DNA from: Veillonella sp. VA137
GTDB lineage: Bacteria; Bacillota; Negativicutes; Veillonellales; Veillonellaceae
DNA length: 64,000 nt
Assembly (NCBI RefSeq): GCF_003992015.1
Contig: NZ_RQVK01000006.1
Span: 62,001-126,000 of the forward strand
Reading direction: 5' to 3'
Numbering within the stretch: the first letter of the stretch is position 1; every line of letters starts with the position of its first letter. Below the pieces are notes generated by a model. The model searched no databases, was not told where the DNA came from, and saw only the letters and a list, made by a program, of their open reading frames with translations. This document shows positions 43,883-53,038 of this stretch, in pieces. The position numbers were made by a program, and so were the translations under genes.

Positions 43883-45055
43883 TTAGTACCAACGTGTTAA
43901 TGGTAATGTATTGTTAATGCATTTTGTCATCAGAATTTGATGCAAATCCATGTTACCAATATAGAAACCAGCGGCACAACCACATAGGTATAAATCCCAC
44001 ATGCGTACAAATTCCGTGCCCCGTACTTGTTCTACTTTGTCACGAACTCCTTGGAAATTATTGTACCAATGCATCAATGTTTTGTAATAGTGAAAGCGTA
44101 AATTTTCCACATCCAGAACATTCATATCATATTCGTAGGCAAGACCAATGATTTCTCTTAGGGAAGGCAAGGATCCACCAGGGAAGATGTATTTACGAAT
44201 CCATGCACTGGTTTCCTTTTCAGCAGGATCACTAATATAATGAAGTAAAAATAAGCCACCTTCTTTTAGCATAGCTGAGGCATCTTCCATGTATATAGGT
44301 AAATTAGGGCGACCTACATGTTCTAACATGCCTACACTTACCATACGATCGAACTGACGACCAGAGGCGGCTACATCGCGATAATCTTTTAGATCAATTT
44401 CCACTTGCCCCTCAAGACCAAATTGTTTAATTCGCTCTTGGCCTTTTTTCCATTGCTCTTCTGATAATGTACAGCCATAGCCTTTGACTCCATATTTTAG
44501 GGCCGCTTCAATGAGTAGGAAGCCCCAACCGCAACCAATATCAAGGAGTGTCATACCTTCTTGTAAGTGTAATTTATCAAGAATATGATGTACTTTTTGA
44601 TATTGTGCATCTTTAAGACTGTCATTTTCCGTTTTGAAATAGGCACAAGAATAACTCATAGTTTCATCGAGCCATAAAGTATAGAAATCATTCCCTAAAT
44701 CATAATGGGATGAAACTTGTTGTTTTTGATCTTTCTTTCTAAGCCCCATATTAAATAGGGAACTAAGTACTTTTTTGTTAATAGAGTCTTTGTTAACATG
44801 ACCTAATACGACGCAAAGAGCTTTGAATAAATCTCCTTCAATTTCTATATCTTTGCGCATGTAAGCTTCGCCAAGCGCTAATTCGGCGGATACTAATATA
44901 TCTTTTTTAGGGATATCTTTATTGACAATAATTGTAAACTCTGGATCTCCTTCACCGATTGTATATGCGTTATTGCCAACTTTTACAATAAAGCAATGAT
45001 CATTAAATCGTTCCAAATAGTGTACTAAAAAAGTATCAAAAAGTTTAGAAAACAT
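43883..45055 (-). CDS. cfa: Cyclopropane-fatty-acyl-phospholipid synthase
   Basis: Adds a methylene group from SAM to unsaturated acyl chains of membrane lipids. The 390 residues show an N-terminal lipid-binding part (ELALGEAYMRKDIEIEGDLF) and the methyltransferase core: SSHYDLGNDFYTLWLDETMSYSCAYF, LLDIGCGWGF near residue 160, VGMLEHVGRPN, and YIFPGGSLPSL near the C-terminus. It is monocistronic, leftward, and divergent from the heptosyltransferase genes. The ribosome site AAAGGACTT precedes the ATG. Confidence 0.95.
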   Translation of the reverse strand: MFSKLFDTFLVHYLERFNDHCFIVKVGNNAYTIGEGDPEFTIIVNKDIPKKDILVSAELALGEAYMRKDIEIEGDLFKALCVVLGHVNKDSINKKVLSSLFNMGLRKKDQKQQVSSHYDLGNDFYTLWLDETMSYSCAYFKTENDSLKDAQYQKVHHILDKLHLQEGMTLLDIGCGWGFLLIEAALKYGVKGYGCTLSEEQWKKGQERIKQFGLEGQVEIDLKDYRDVAASGRQFDRMVSVGMLEHVGRPNLPIYMEDASAMLKEGGLFLLHYISDPAEKETSAWIRKYIFPGGSLPSLREIIGLAYEYDMNVLDVENLRFHYYKTLMHWYNNFQGVRDKVEQVRGTEFVRMWDLYLCGCAAGFYIGNMDLHQILMTKCINNTLPLTRWY

Positions 45056-45616
45056 AAGTAAGTCCTTTCTTGCCTTTATGCATAATATACAGTATATGCA
45101 TCATTTAGACGTGCATTTAAATCATTCACCTAATCATACATGACGCGGTTTGTAAAGTGACATAGCAAATATAGATACTATTAAAAAGAAAAGTCCTTGG
45201 ATTATGGGGATTTCTGATATACCATATATATTTGATATGAATAGGTAAACCTAATGAAGACATTATATACCCTTTATACAGAAAATACATTATATACATA
45301 AACAAATCAATTTGGCTAATATATGTGTGTATTGTATTATAAAGTTTGCGTCACATGTGATATAATAATCGATTACTAAATTTTTAATAATATTTTACTA
45401 AAGCTTTATTAAATTATGTTTACAGAAAAGATATCTGTTGAACGGCAGTTGTTACAGGTAGATACTTTAAGCTTAATATATGAGGTGTATATCCTTGAAG
45501 TATTGAAATAGATTATGAAAGGATCTAAAGAAAAATATAAAATACTTTGTCATCTTTGTTTCTATCTTATGGTATACTAATAGAGTATAGTTATAGGTAA
45601 ATGAAAGGGATGGAGT
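45056..45616. promoter_or_regulatory. Divergent cfa/heptosyltransferase intergenic region
   Basis: TGGTATACT at 45570 is an extended -10 about 40 bases before the first heptosyltransferase gene; TTGTCA at 45547 is too far to be an ideal -35. The remaining 500 bases are AT-rich, and no gene, RNA or strong hairpin was recognised. Confidence 0.45.
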
Positions 45617-46636
45617 ATGAAAGAAGATGTACGAATTTTAATCATTAAAATGAGTTCTCTAGGTGATATTATTCATGCCTTACCAACGCTGTATGCGTTG
45701 CGCCAGCAATATCCAAAAGCACATATTGCATGGGCCGTTCATGAACAGTTTAAAGATGTTATTCCTCCAAAACCTTGGGTGGATGAAATCATTATCATAG
45801 ATAAAAAACAATTAAAATGTCTTTCCTATTGGAAAGAATTATGGAAGTTATTGCATGACAAGCACTTTGATATTTCTTTAGATTTGCAATCCATTGCAAA
45901 AAGTGCCATCGTGGCTGCTCTTAGTGGAGCGAAGAAACGTTATGCATACTGGGAACTTCGTGAGGGTAGTTGGCTGGTGAACATAGCACTAGTAGGTGAC
46001 CATAAAATGGATCACGTTATCGAGCGTTATTTAGATACGTCTCGTGCCTTGGGCTGTAACGTAGATGACATCGTGTTCCCTTTGCCGACTTTCACAGAGG
46101 CAGAAGCTACGGTAACACAGAAATTAAATGATAGAGGCGCTTTCATCGAAAATCCTTATATTGTTATTGCTCCAGGTGCGCGTTGGGCAGTGAAAGAATG
46201 GCCTATTTCTCATTTTATCGACCTCGGTAAACGCTTGGTGGCAGCCAGTGAGACGGTGGTGCTCATTGGAGCTAAAGAAGATGAGGAAAAAGGGCGTGCC
46301 ATTGTGGACGGAGTCGGTAGTGACAATGTGGTGAATCTCATTGGGGATACGAATCTAAAAGAACTCATTGAGGTCATTCGTCATAGCGCTTTGTACATCA
46401 GTGCTGATACTGGTCCTCTGCATATTGCGAATGCTTTAAAAGTACCATTGATTGCTCTATTTGGGACGACTTGCCCAGAACGGACAGGTCCGTATGGGGG
46501 CGATCATATTCATATTATTGTGTCACCTACATCACGGGCGACTCTAGAACAACCGTTGGTAGAAGATTTGGAGTGTATGGCACAAATTACAGTGGACACT
46601 GTATTTGATACAGTGAAAGAAATGAGGAATCTATGA
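45617..46636 (+). CDS. Glycosyltransferase family 9 (heptosyltransferase I-like)
   Basis: A 339-residue GT-B enzyme of the LPS heptosyltransferase family. The N-terminus ILIIKMSSLGDIIHALPTLYALRQQYP is characteristic. The nucleotide-sugar side has APGARWAVKEWP, VVLIGAKEDEEKG, the ISADTGPLHIANAL motif and ALFGTTCPERTGPYG. It most likely adds a heptose to the inner core of LPS on the cytoplasmic face, resembling WaaC, which supports a diderm host. The stop overlaps the next gene by 4 bases. Confidence 0.88.
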   Translation: MKEDVRILIIKMSSLGDIIHALPTLYALRQQYPKAHIAWAVHEQFKDVIPPKPWVDEIIIIDKKQLKCLSYWKELWKLLHDKHFDISLDLQSIAKSAIVAALSGAKKRYAYWELREGSWLVNIALVGDHKMDHVIERYLDTSRALGCNVDDIVFPLPTFTEAEATVTQKLNDRGAFIENPYIVIAPGARWAVKEWPISHFIDLGKRLVAASETVVLIGAKEDEEKGRAIVDGVGSDNVVNLIGDTNLKELIEVIRHSALYISADTGPLHIANALKVPLIALFGTTCPERTGPYGGDHIHIIVSPTSRATLEQPLVEDLECMAQITVDTVFDTVKEMRNL

Positions 46637-47679
46637 TAGAGTTAGATGGAAAGCGGATTGTGGTAACCTTCTTGATGCATTTAGGCGATGTGGTGCTTAC
46701 CACACCGTTTATCCATGCTCTTAGAAAGTTGGCGCCTCACAGTCATATTACTTATGTGATAGACAAGAAGCTAGCGGATGTATATCGTCATAATCCTTAC
46801 ATTGATGAGTTAGTGGAAGTGGATAAAAAAGGCATCCATAATAGCATTGGTGGATTGAATCAAATTGCTAAAGACATTCGGAGACAAGGACCAGTAGATG
46901 TAGTCATTAATTTGCACCCTAATGAACGGACTTCCTATTTAGCTTGGAAATTGAAAGCCAAGGTGACCACAGGGATGAGTCATTTTCTGTTCCGTCCATT
47001 TATGACGAAGGTGACGCGGTTGAACCGAAAAACGTTGCATGCCGCTCAGATGTATATGAATGTGTTAGAACAGTTAGAATATGCGGTAGAACATGAAGGA
47101 TTAGAAATCTTTACTAGTTCTGAGTGGAACCAAAAGGTACAGGAATTTTATGCCTCCCAAGGAGTGGCGGAAACGGATCACCTCATCGGATTTAATATTG
47201 GTAGTGCGGTGCCGGAAAAACGTTGGCCTAAGGAACGGTTTGCCCACATTGCAGATACCTTAGCTAAAGAAGGATATAAAATTGTATTTTTCGGTGGTCC
47301 CATGGATGAAGATATGGTGCAGGACGTGCTAGATACGATGACAGAACCAGCCATTAAGGGAACGGGACAATTCAGCATTGGAGAATTGGCAGAAGCCATG
47401 AAACGATGTGATTGTTTGGTGACTAATGACTCGGGTCCTATGCATGTAGGGGTAAGCCAGGGGGTGCCTATCGTGGCGCTCTATGGTCCGTCGAATCCAG
47501 CCTTGTATGGTCCTTTCACAGAGAATGCGGTGGTCTTAGAGTCTATGGACCATTACGACGTGAATAAAAATATGAAACAGGTTTTGAAGGAAGGTAATTA
47601 TAAAGGATTGTCTGTCATTTCTGAGGAATCTGTATTAGCAGGCATACGGATAATGTTAGAGAGAAAGGGTATGAACTAA
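46633..47679 (+). CDS. Glycosyltransferase family 9 (heptosyltransferase II-like)
   Basis: The second GT9 enzyme, 348 residues, begins IVVTFLMHLGDVVLTTPFIHALRKLAPHS and contains FNIGSAVPEKRWPKERF, IVFFGGPMDEDMV, VTNDSGPMHVGVSQGVPIVALYGPSNP and an end like that of WaaF. It would extend the LPS inner core after the preceding enzyme, with which it shares an ATGA overlap. It is 2 bases from the exonuclease gene downstream, so all three are in one transcript. Confidence 0.87.
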   Translation: MIELDGKRIVVTFLMHLGDVVLTTPFIHALRKLAPHSHITYVIDKKLADVYRHNPYIDELVEVDKKGIHNSIGGLNQIAKDIRRQGPVDVVINLHPNERTSYLAWKLKAKVTTGMSHFLFRPFMTKVTRLNRKTLHAAQMYMNVLEQLEYAVEHEGLEIFTSSEWNQKVQEFYASQGVAETDHLIGFNIGSAVPEKRWPKERFAHIADTLAKEGYKIVFFGGPMDEDMVQDVLDTMTEPAIKGTGQFSIGELAEAMKRCDCLVTNDSGPMHVGVSQGVPIVALYGPSNPALYGPFTENAVVLESMDHYDVNKNMKQVLKEGNYKGLSVISEESVLAGIRIMLERKGMN

Positions 47680-47681
47680 GG

Positions 47682-48593
47682 ATGCACTATATTGTATTTG
47701 ACTTGGAATGGAACCAGCCCTATACATTAGAACCGAATATGATACGACGATCGGGCTTTCCCTTCATCGGTGAAATTATACAAATAGGCGCCGTAAAATT
47801 GGATGAAAGTTTGCAAATTGTAGACCAATTTGAAGTGTTTATTACTCCTAAATTTTTACCTGTTATGCATCATTCCGTGGAGAAGTTAACTCATATTACT
47901 ATGGATAAACTGCGTAAAGAAGGGGTGTCTTTCCGCCGTGGATGTGAGAAGTTTTTACGCTTTATTGGTTCTGATGGTATTTTGATATCTTGGGGACCCG
48001 ATGATATTGAAATGTTGATGGATAATGCCCTTTGTCACAAGGTACATGTACATCAGGAAGTGCCTTGGTTTGATGCACAATCTTTATATGCAAAAACGAT
48101 GCACAATTGTAGCCAACAATATGCATTGCAAAAAGCGATGGATGAGATGCATGTGAAAGCGCCTAATTTACAAGCTCATAATGGATTGCATGATGCCATC
48201 TGTACAGCCATGGTATGCCAACGATTTCCGTTTTTAGAAGCATTACAAAAGAAGCGAGAAAAACAAGGGAAACAACGATGTTTTTACGGACTTTCACGGC
48301 ATGAACATAAAATATTTGAGTCCATTGTGACCATGCCTCGTATATTCCGACAAAGCAATCGAGCGAAAACCACATGTCCTGTTTGTAAGGAACCCCTGCA
48401 CTTAGACCCTATTGTGGGGGTGGTAAAACATCGCTTTTTATCAATGGGAGCTTGCAAGGAACATGGTACATTTGGGGTTCATTGGTATGTGGGAAAATCG
48501 ATTAGTAAGCATTTAGGAAAACGATATTATGTTTCCAAAATGGTTACGAATGCACCTAAAGGATTGCGTGAATTGTATGCGCGTAAAAAATAA
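47682..48593 (+). CDS. DEDDh-type 3'-5' exonuclease (KapD-like) with zinc-binding tail
   Basis: The first 200 residues are a DnaQ-like exonuclease domain: YIVFDLEWNQ (Asp-x-Glu), IIQIGAVKLDE, HHSVEKLTHIT, ILISWGPDDIEML and NGLHDAICTAMVC, where the catalytic His and last Asp stand close together. The C-terminal 100 residues are basic and contain a CPVCKEPL pair and further Cys/His, likely a zinc ribbon for nucleic-acid binding. The closest type I know is KapD/ERI-1-like. The substrate, RNA or DNA, is unknown. Confidence 0.8.
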   Translation: MHYIVFDLEWNQPYTLEPNMIRRSGFPFIGEIIQIGAVKLDESLQIVDQFEVFITPKFLPVMHHSVEKLTHITMDKLRKEGVSFRRGCEKFLRFIGSDGILISWGPDDIEMLMDNALCHKVHVHQEVPWFDAQSLYAKTMHNCSQQYALQKAMDEMHVKAPNLQAHNGLHDAICTAMVCQRFPFLEALQKKREKQGKQRCFYGLSRHEHKIFESIVTMPRIFRQSNRAKTTCPVCKEPLHLDPIVGVVKHRFLSMGACKEHGTFGVHWYVGKSISKHLGKRYYVSKMVTNAPKGLRELYARKK

Positions 48594-48624
48594 CAATTAG
48601 AATTAAGAAAGAAAGGAGCTAAGT

Positions 48625-50010
48625 ATGGAACGTAGAAATGCTTGGCATGAATATACAGAACAACAATTACAAGAAATTGATACTTTGGCAACGAAGTATC
48701 GCCATTTTCTAGATCATGGTAAAACTGAACGTGAATGTGTGGACCAAATTGTAGCGGCCGCGGAAGCAGCTGGATACCGTAATATGGATAGTATTATCAA
48801 AGAAGGTGCTACGCTGAAAGCGGGTGATAAGGTCTATTATGTGCACATGAAAAAAGCGGTAGCTATGGTGAATATCGGTACAGAACCGATTGAACAAGGG
48901 ATGAATATCTTAGGGGCTCATATTGATTCTCCTCGGTTAGATGTGAAGCAAAATCCATTCTATGTGGATAGTGATTTAGCACTATTAGATACACATTATT
49001 ATGGGGGTATCAAAAAATACCAATGGGTGACCATGCCACTAGCGATCCATGGTGTGGTGGTAAAACGTGATGGCACTGTCATCAATCTTGCTGTCGGTGA
49101 AAGCCCAACAGACCCAGTATTCTGTGTAACCGACTTATTGCCACATTTGGGACAGGAACAAATGGAGAAAAAAGCTGCCAAAGTGGTAGAAGGAGAACAA
49201 TTGGACCTTCTTATTGGTAGCCGTCCTGTGAAAGGCGAACTAAAAGATGGCGTGAAAGCCTATGTGTTGCAAGTACTACAAGAGCAATATGGTTTTGAAG
49301 AAGAAGATTTCTTGTCTGCAGAACTTGAAATTGTACCAGCTGGTGCAGCTAGAGAGTTAGGGTTCGACCGTTCTATGATCATCGGCTATGGACAAGATGA
49401 CCGTGTATGTGCCTACACATCCTTAGTAGCGATGTTAGAAACTGAGAACGTAAGCCGTACTACCTGTACTTTATTGGTAGACAAAGAAGAAATCGGTTCT
49501 GTTGGTGCAACAGGTATGCAATCTCGTTTCTTTGAGAACTTTATGGCAGAATTGTTAGAAGCTATGGGTCATACTTCTCCATTAGCAGTACGTCGTACTC
49601 TATCTAACAGTCACATGTTATCTTCTGATGTAAGTGCTGGTTTTGATCCACTCTATGCGAGTGCCTTTGAAAAGAAAAATGCTGCTTTCTTAGGCCGTGG
49701 TGTAGTATTTAATAAATTTACTGGTTCCCGTGGTAAAAGCGGCTCCAATGATGCCAATGCAGAATACATGGCTCGCATTCGTTATTTGATGGACCAAGAT
49801 AATATTTCTTATCAAACAGCTGAATTAGGTCGAGTAGATCTTGGTGGAGGCGGTACCATTGCGTATATCATGGCTCTCTATGGTATGAATGTAATCGACT
49901 GTGGCGTAGCTGTGCTTAGTATGCACTCTCCTTGGGAGGTGACGAGCAAAGCCGATATTTACGAAGCAAAACGTTGTTATTTAGCCTTCTTAGCGGCGAA
50001 AGGGGAATAA
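48625..50010 (+). CDS. M18-family aminopeptidase
   Basis: A 461-residue dinuclear zinc aminopeptidase of the aspartyl/M18 family. Visible metal and catalytic segments are LGAHIDSPRLDVKQNP near residue 97, GYGQDDRVCAYTSL, VDKEEIGSVGATGM near 290, SSDVSAGFDP and the C-terminal SMHSPWEVTSKADIYEAK. It removes N-terminal residues from peptides in the cytosol. AAAGGAG precedes the ATG. It is 4 bases from the next gene, and codon use is typical of a well-expressed core gene. Confidence 0.93.
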   Translation: MERRNAWHEYTEQQLQEIDTLATKYRHFLDHGKTERECVDQIVAAAEAAGYRNMDSIIKEGATLKAGDKVYYVHMKKAVAMVNIGTEPIEQGMNILGAHIDSPRLDVKQNPFYVDSDLALLDTHYYGGIKKYQWVTMPLAIHGVVVKRDGTVINLAVGESPTDPVFCVTDLLPHLGQEQMEKKAAKVVEGEQLDLLIGSRPVKGELKDGVKAYVLQVLQEQYGFEEEDFLSAELEIVPAGAARELGFDRSMIIGYGQDDRVCAYTSLVAMLETENVSRTTCTLLVDKEEIGSVGATGMQSRFFENFMAELLEAMGHTSPLAVRRTLSNSHMLSSDVSAGFDPLYASAFEKKNAAFLGRGVVFNKFTGSRGKSGSNDANAEYMARIRYLMDQDNISYQTAELGRVDLGGGGTIAYIMALYGMNVIDCGVAVLSMHSPWEVTSKADIYEAKRCYLAFLAAKGE

Positions 50011-50014
50011 TCCT

Positions 50015-50395
50015 ATGTCAACACAGGGTGAAACGGAACGCGTGAAAGTAGATATTTTTAGTATGACTAAAGAGGAAGCAGCACAATTTGTGAAAGATAA
50101 AGCCTACTTTATGATGGTCCTTCGCAAATTGATGTATGAATATTGCCCCATCGTAAAGGTGGAACGGTTTGAGCCTACGGAAGGTGAAAGTATCTCGGGA
50201 TACTTAACGAAGGAAATGGAACAAGATCAAATACCGGTATTGTCGGTGGTGTTAGACCCTTTCGAAGTGTCGGCTATGAAAGTGGCAGAGGAACGAGGTA
50301 AATTAAAAGAGTATGTCTTTGCGGCTAGCGAAATGACAGAAGTTTTATTGAAAGTATTAAAAGAAAAGTTTTGTAATGGTAATACAGAACAATAG
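50015..50395 (+). CDS. Conserved-looking hypothetical protein
   Basis: I do not recognise this 126-residue soluble protein. It starts MSTQGETERVKVDIFSMTKEEAA and has two halves: KDKAYFMMVLRKLMYEYCPIVKVERF and, after a Glu-rich turn, VLSVVLDPFEVSAMKVAEERGKL. No motif of a known enzyme is visible. It is read 4 bases after the aminopeptidase gene and 13 bases before the ArsC/Spx-like gene, so it is part of that short operon. Confidence 0.6.
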   Translation: MSTQGETERVKVDIFSMTKEEAAQFVKDKAYFMMVLRKLMYEYCPIVKVERFEPTEGESISGYLTKEMEQDQIPVLSVVLDPFEVSAMKVAEERGKLKEYVFAASEMTEVLLKVLKEKFCNGNTEQ

Positions 50396-50408
50396 AAAGG
50401 ACAGAGAA

Positions 50409-50777
50409 ATGTTATATATTGAATATCCAAAATGTACGACTTGCAAACGAGCAAAAAAATATTTAGATGACCATGGTATTAGCTATACCCATCGTGATAT
50501 TAAAGAAGAAAACCCAACTGCAGAAGAATTAGGTGTATGGTATCCGAAGAGTAAAAAAGCAGACATTAAAGCTTTCTTTAATACATCCGGTCAAATTTAT
50601 CGTGGAGAAGGAATCAAAGATAAATTGCCAACTATGACAGAGGATGAAAAACTCGCTTTATTGGCAACCAATGGTATGTTGGTGAAACGTCCTATTTTGG
50701 TCTTAGAAGATACAGTGCTTGTTGGATTTAAAGAAGCAGAGTGGGAAGAAGCGTTAAAACGCAACGGTTTACTGTAG
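50409..50777 (+). CDS. ArsC/Spx-family thioredoxin-fold protein
   Basis: A 122-residue protein with the CTTC redox motif at residues 9-12 (EYPKCTTCKRAKKYLDDHG), followed by YTHRDIKEENPTAEEL and the conserved KRPILV near residue 93. It belongs to the arsenate reductase/Spx/YffB family. The lack of an RNA-polymerase-binding signature favours a reductase-like role over the Spx regulator, but this is uncertain. The ATG at 50409 is 6 bases after AAAGGACAG. It precedes the nusA-operon promoter. Confidence 0.82.
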   Translation: MLYIEYPKCTTCKRAKKYLDDHGISYTHRDIKEENPTAEELGVWYPKSKKADIKAFFNTSGQIYRGEGIKDKLPTMTEDEKLALLATNGMLVKRPILVLEDTVLVGFKEAEWEEALKRNGLL

Positions 50778-50794
50778 CTATTTTTAGTTAGTTG

Positions 50795-50803
50795 TGGTAT
50801 ACT
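50795..50803 (+). promoter_or_regulatory. Extended -10 promoter of the rimP-nusA-infB operon
   Basis: TGGTATACT, the same extended -10 string as at 30502 and 45570, lies 82 bases before rimP. No convincing -35 is seen. Confidence 0.5.
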
Positions 50804-50830
50804 AGAGGTAACTTTTATAGAATCTATTAA

Positions 50831-50858
50831 AAGAGTGAGCTGCGGCTCACTCTTTCTC
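50831..50858 (+). terminator. Terminator-like hairpin in the rimP leader
   Basis: AAGAGTGAGC (50831-50840) pairs perfectly with GCTCACTCTT (50845-50854), loop TGCG, followed by TCTCTT. It lies between the extended -10 and rimP, so it may be the end of the upstream operon or an attenuator on which NusA could feed back. Confidence 0.65.
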
Positions 50859-50884
50859 TTATACTGTGGCAAGGAGGGGATAAG

Positions 50885-51343
50885 ATGAAACGTGACGCCG
50901 TAGAGGAATTTGTGTCCGAAGTAGTAGAAACGATTATAGAGTCTACGGAGTTAGAGCTTGTGGATGTGGAATACGTGCATGAGCGGGAATGGTACTTGCG
51001 CGTATTTTTAGACAAAGAGGGAGGCATCGATTTAGATGACTGCCAAATGGTGAGTGAAAAATTAAGCGAAGTATTGGATGCAAAAGACCCAATCAAAGAG
51101 AATTACTTGTTAGAAGTATCTTCTCCAGGATTGGACCGAGTGTTGAAAAAAGAAAAAGATTTTATTCGATACCATGGACGTGAGGTAGATATTCAATTGT
51201 TTAAACCCATAGATGGTAAAAAGCAATACACAGGATCTTTGCAAGGCTATTCGGATGAATTCATCACCATTCAGGTGCAAGAAGAACGTATTGACCTAGA
51301 ACGTGCAGCAATTGCACAAATTCGTTTACATTTAGATTTTTAG
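50885..51343 (+). CDS. rimP: Ribosome maturation factor RimP
   Basis: Needed for 30S subunit assembly. The 152-residue protein has the two-domain RimP form: VDVEYVHEREWYLRVFLDKEGGIDLDDCQ in the first, YLLEVSSPGLDRVLKKEKDFIRYHGREV at the junction and an SH3-like C-terminus (YTGSLQGYSDEFITI). It is first in the conserved rimP-nusA-rnpM-ylxQ-infB order. AAGGAGGGG precedes the ATG. Confidence 0.95.
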   Translation: MKRDAVEEFVSEVVETIIESTELELVDVEYVHEREWYLRVFLDKEGGIDLDDCQMVSEKLSEVLDAKDPIKENYLLEVSSPGLDRVLKKEKDFIRYHGREVDIQLFKPIDGKKQYTGSLQGYSDEFITIQVQEERIDLERAAIAQIRLHLDF

Positions 51344-51355
51344 GGGAGGAAACCA

Positions 51356-52453
51356 GTGAGTCAAGAATTAGTACAAGCGGTATTAGCAGTTACTAAACAA
51401 AAAGGTGTGGCACCAGAGATTATTTTTGATTCTCTTGAAGTGGCATTGTTACAAGCCTATCGCAAAGAGGTAGGAGCAAATCAAGAGGCCTATATTTATT
51501 TCAATCGTGAAACAGGAGATTACAAAGTGTTGGCTAAGAAAACAGTAGTGGACACGCCTGAAAATGAGGAAGTAGAAATTGCCTTAGCAGATGCTCGTCA
51601 ATTAGACAAACGTATGGAAATCGGCGATATTATCGAAGTGGATGTGACGCCAAAAAACTTCGGTCGCAGTGCAGCCCATACGGCAAAACAATTGTTGATT
51701 CAACGCTTGAAAGAAGCAGAACGCAACATTGTCTATGATGAATATTCCAACCGTGAAGGCGATATTTTGACTGGTTTGGTAGAACGCATTGAGGGTCGAA
51801 ATGTATTCATTAATCTAGGAAAAACTGAGGCGATTTTACCTGTATCTGAGCAAATTCCTAGTGAAAGCTATGCTGTGGGAGACCGCATTAAATGCTACAT
51901 TGTGGAAGTGAAAAAGACCACAAAAGGGCCTCAAATCATGATTTCCCGTACACATCCAGGTCTATTAAAGCGCTTGTTTGAATTAGAAGTGCCAGAAATT
52001 TCAGAAGGTACAGTGGAATTGAAATCGGTAGCTCGTGAACCAGGTATGCGTTCTAAAATCGCTGTTGTATCTCGCGAGGAAGAAGTAGATGCAGTAGGCG
52101 CTTGTGTAGGTCCTAAAGGACAACGTGTACAAAATATCGTGGATGAGCTAAATGGCGAAAAAATCGATATTGTAAAATGGGATGAAGATCCAGCGGTATA
52201 CATTGCCAATGCCTTAAGTCCAGCGAAAGTAGTAAGCGTAGTAGCACGTGATGAAGAAAAAACATCTTCTGTTGTGGTGCCAGATTACCAACTTTCACTA
52301 GCTATCGGTAAAGCAGGTCAAAATGCTCGTTTAGCAGCGAAGTTAACAAATTGGAAAATCGATATTAAAAGTGAAACACAAGCCGCTGAAGCCGGTGAAT
52401 ATGTGGAATCTGATGATATGATTTCCTTGGATGCTTTTGGAGATGAAGACTAA
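51356..52453 (+). CDS. nusA: Transcription termination/antitermination factor NusA
   Basis: Binds RNA polymerase and modulates pausing, termination and antitermination. The start is GTG at 51356, after AGGGGAGGAAA. The 365 residues give the N-terminal polymerase-binding domain, an S1 domain (GDILTGLVERIEGRNVFINLGKTEAILP) and two KH domains (VGACVGPKGQRVQNIVDELNGEKIDIVKW and LAIGKAGQNARLAAKLTNWKIDI), without the acidic repeats of enterobacterial NusA. This is the usual Firmicutes form. Confidence 0.96.
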   Translation: MSQELVQAVLAVTKQKGVAPEIIFDSLEVALLQAYRKEVGANQEAYIYFNRETGDYKVLAKKTVVDTPENEEVEIALADARQLDKRMEIGDIIEVDVTPKNFGRSAAHTAKQLLIQRLKEAERNIVYDEYSNREGDILTGLVERIEGRNVFINLGKTEAILPVSEQIPSESYAVGDRIKCYIVEVKKTTKGPQIMISRTHPGLLKRLFELEVPEISEGTVELKSVAREPGMRSKIAVVSREEEVDAVGACVGPKGQRVQNIVDELNGEKIDIVKWDEDPAVYIANALSPAKVVSVVARDEEKTSSVVVPDYQLSLAIGKAGQNARLAAKLTNWKIDIKSETQAAEAGEYVESDDMISLDAFGDED

Positions 52454-52454
52454 T

Positions 52455-52721
52455 ATGAAACAGAAGTCTCAGCCTATGCGAGTATGTGTGGGATGTGGAG
52501 AACTTCTTCCCAAGAAAGAGTTAACACGTGTTGTGTTGAGTCCAACGGGAGAGATTTCTATTGACCCCACAGGTAAAGCTCCTGGACGGGGAGCCTATAT
52601 GGAAATGAAAGTAGAATGCCTAGACATGGCGTATAAAGCCAAACGATTAGAGCGTTCGTTAAAACATAAAGTTTCACAAGAAATTTATGAATCTTTAAAG
52701 GAACAAATATCCCATGAATAA
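52455..52721 (+). CDS. rnpM: RNase P modulator RnpM (YlxR family)
   Basis: An 88-residue protein with the YlxR pattern: MRVCVGCGELLPKKELTRVV, then DPTGKAPGRGAYM. It binds the RNase P RNA in B. subtilis according to recent naming. It begins one base after the nusA stop, in the position expected between nusA and the L7Ae-like gene. The ATG at 52455 is used. Confidence 0.9.
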   Translation: MKQKSQPMRVCVGCGELLPKKELTRVVLSPTGEISIDPTGKAPGRGAYMEMKVECLDMAYKAKRLERSLKHKVSQEIYESLKEQISHE

Positions 52722-53025
52722 AGAAAAAGTGTTGAATATATTAGGATTAGCACAGCGAGCAGGTCGCTTATTATCTGGCGATTTTGTAGTGGAACGGTCC
52801 ATGAAGCGGCAAGCCTATCCTCTGTTGATTATGGCGGAAGATTGTGCGCAGAATAATGCTAAAAAATATATGCACTTAGCCGAGTCTCATCAGGTGCCCC
52901 TTCGTTTAGTAGGGACCAAAGAAGAATTAGGTAGAGCATTGGGAAAAGAAATGCGAGCAGTTATATTAGTAAATGATGCTGGATTTGCTAAATCCTTGCT
53001 AGCTGAAATAGATAAGAATCAGTAG
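52714..53025 (+). CDS. ylxQ: L7Ae-family RNA-binding protein YlxQ
   Basis: A 103-residue kink-turn RNA-binding protein of the L7Ae/L30e/S12e family. The motifs ILGLAQRAGRLLSGDFVVERSM, LLIMAEDCAQNNAKKY and LGRALGKEMRAVILVNDAGFA are typical. Its start overlaps rnpM by 8 bases. It lies 13 bases before infB. Confidence 0.9.
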   Translation: MNKEKVLNILGLAQRAGRLLSGDFVVERSMKRQAYPLLIMAEDCAQNNAKKYMHLAESHQVPLRLVGTKEELGRALGKEMRAVILVNDAGFAKSLLAEIDKNQ

Positions 53026-53038
53026 AGGGGGAATGTAG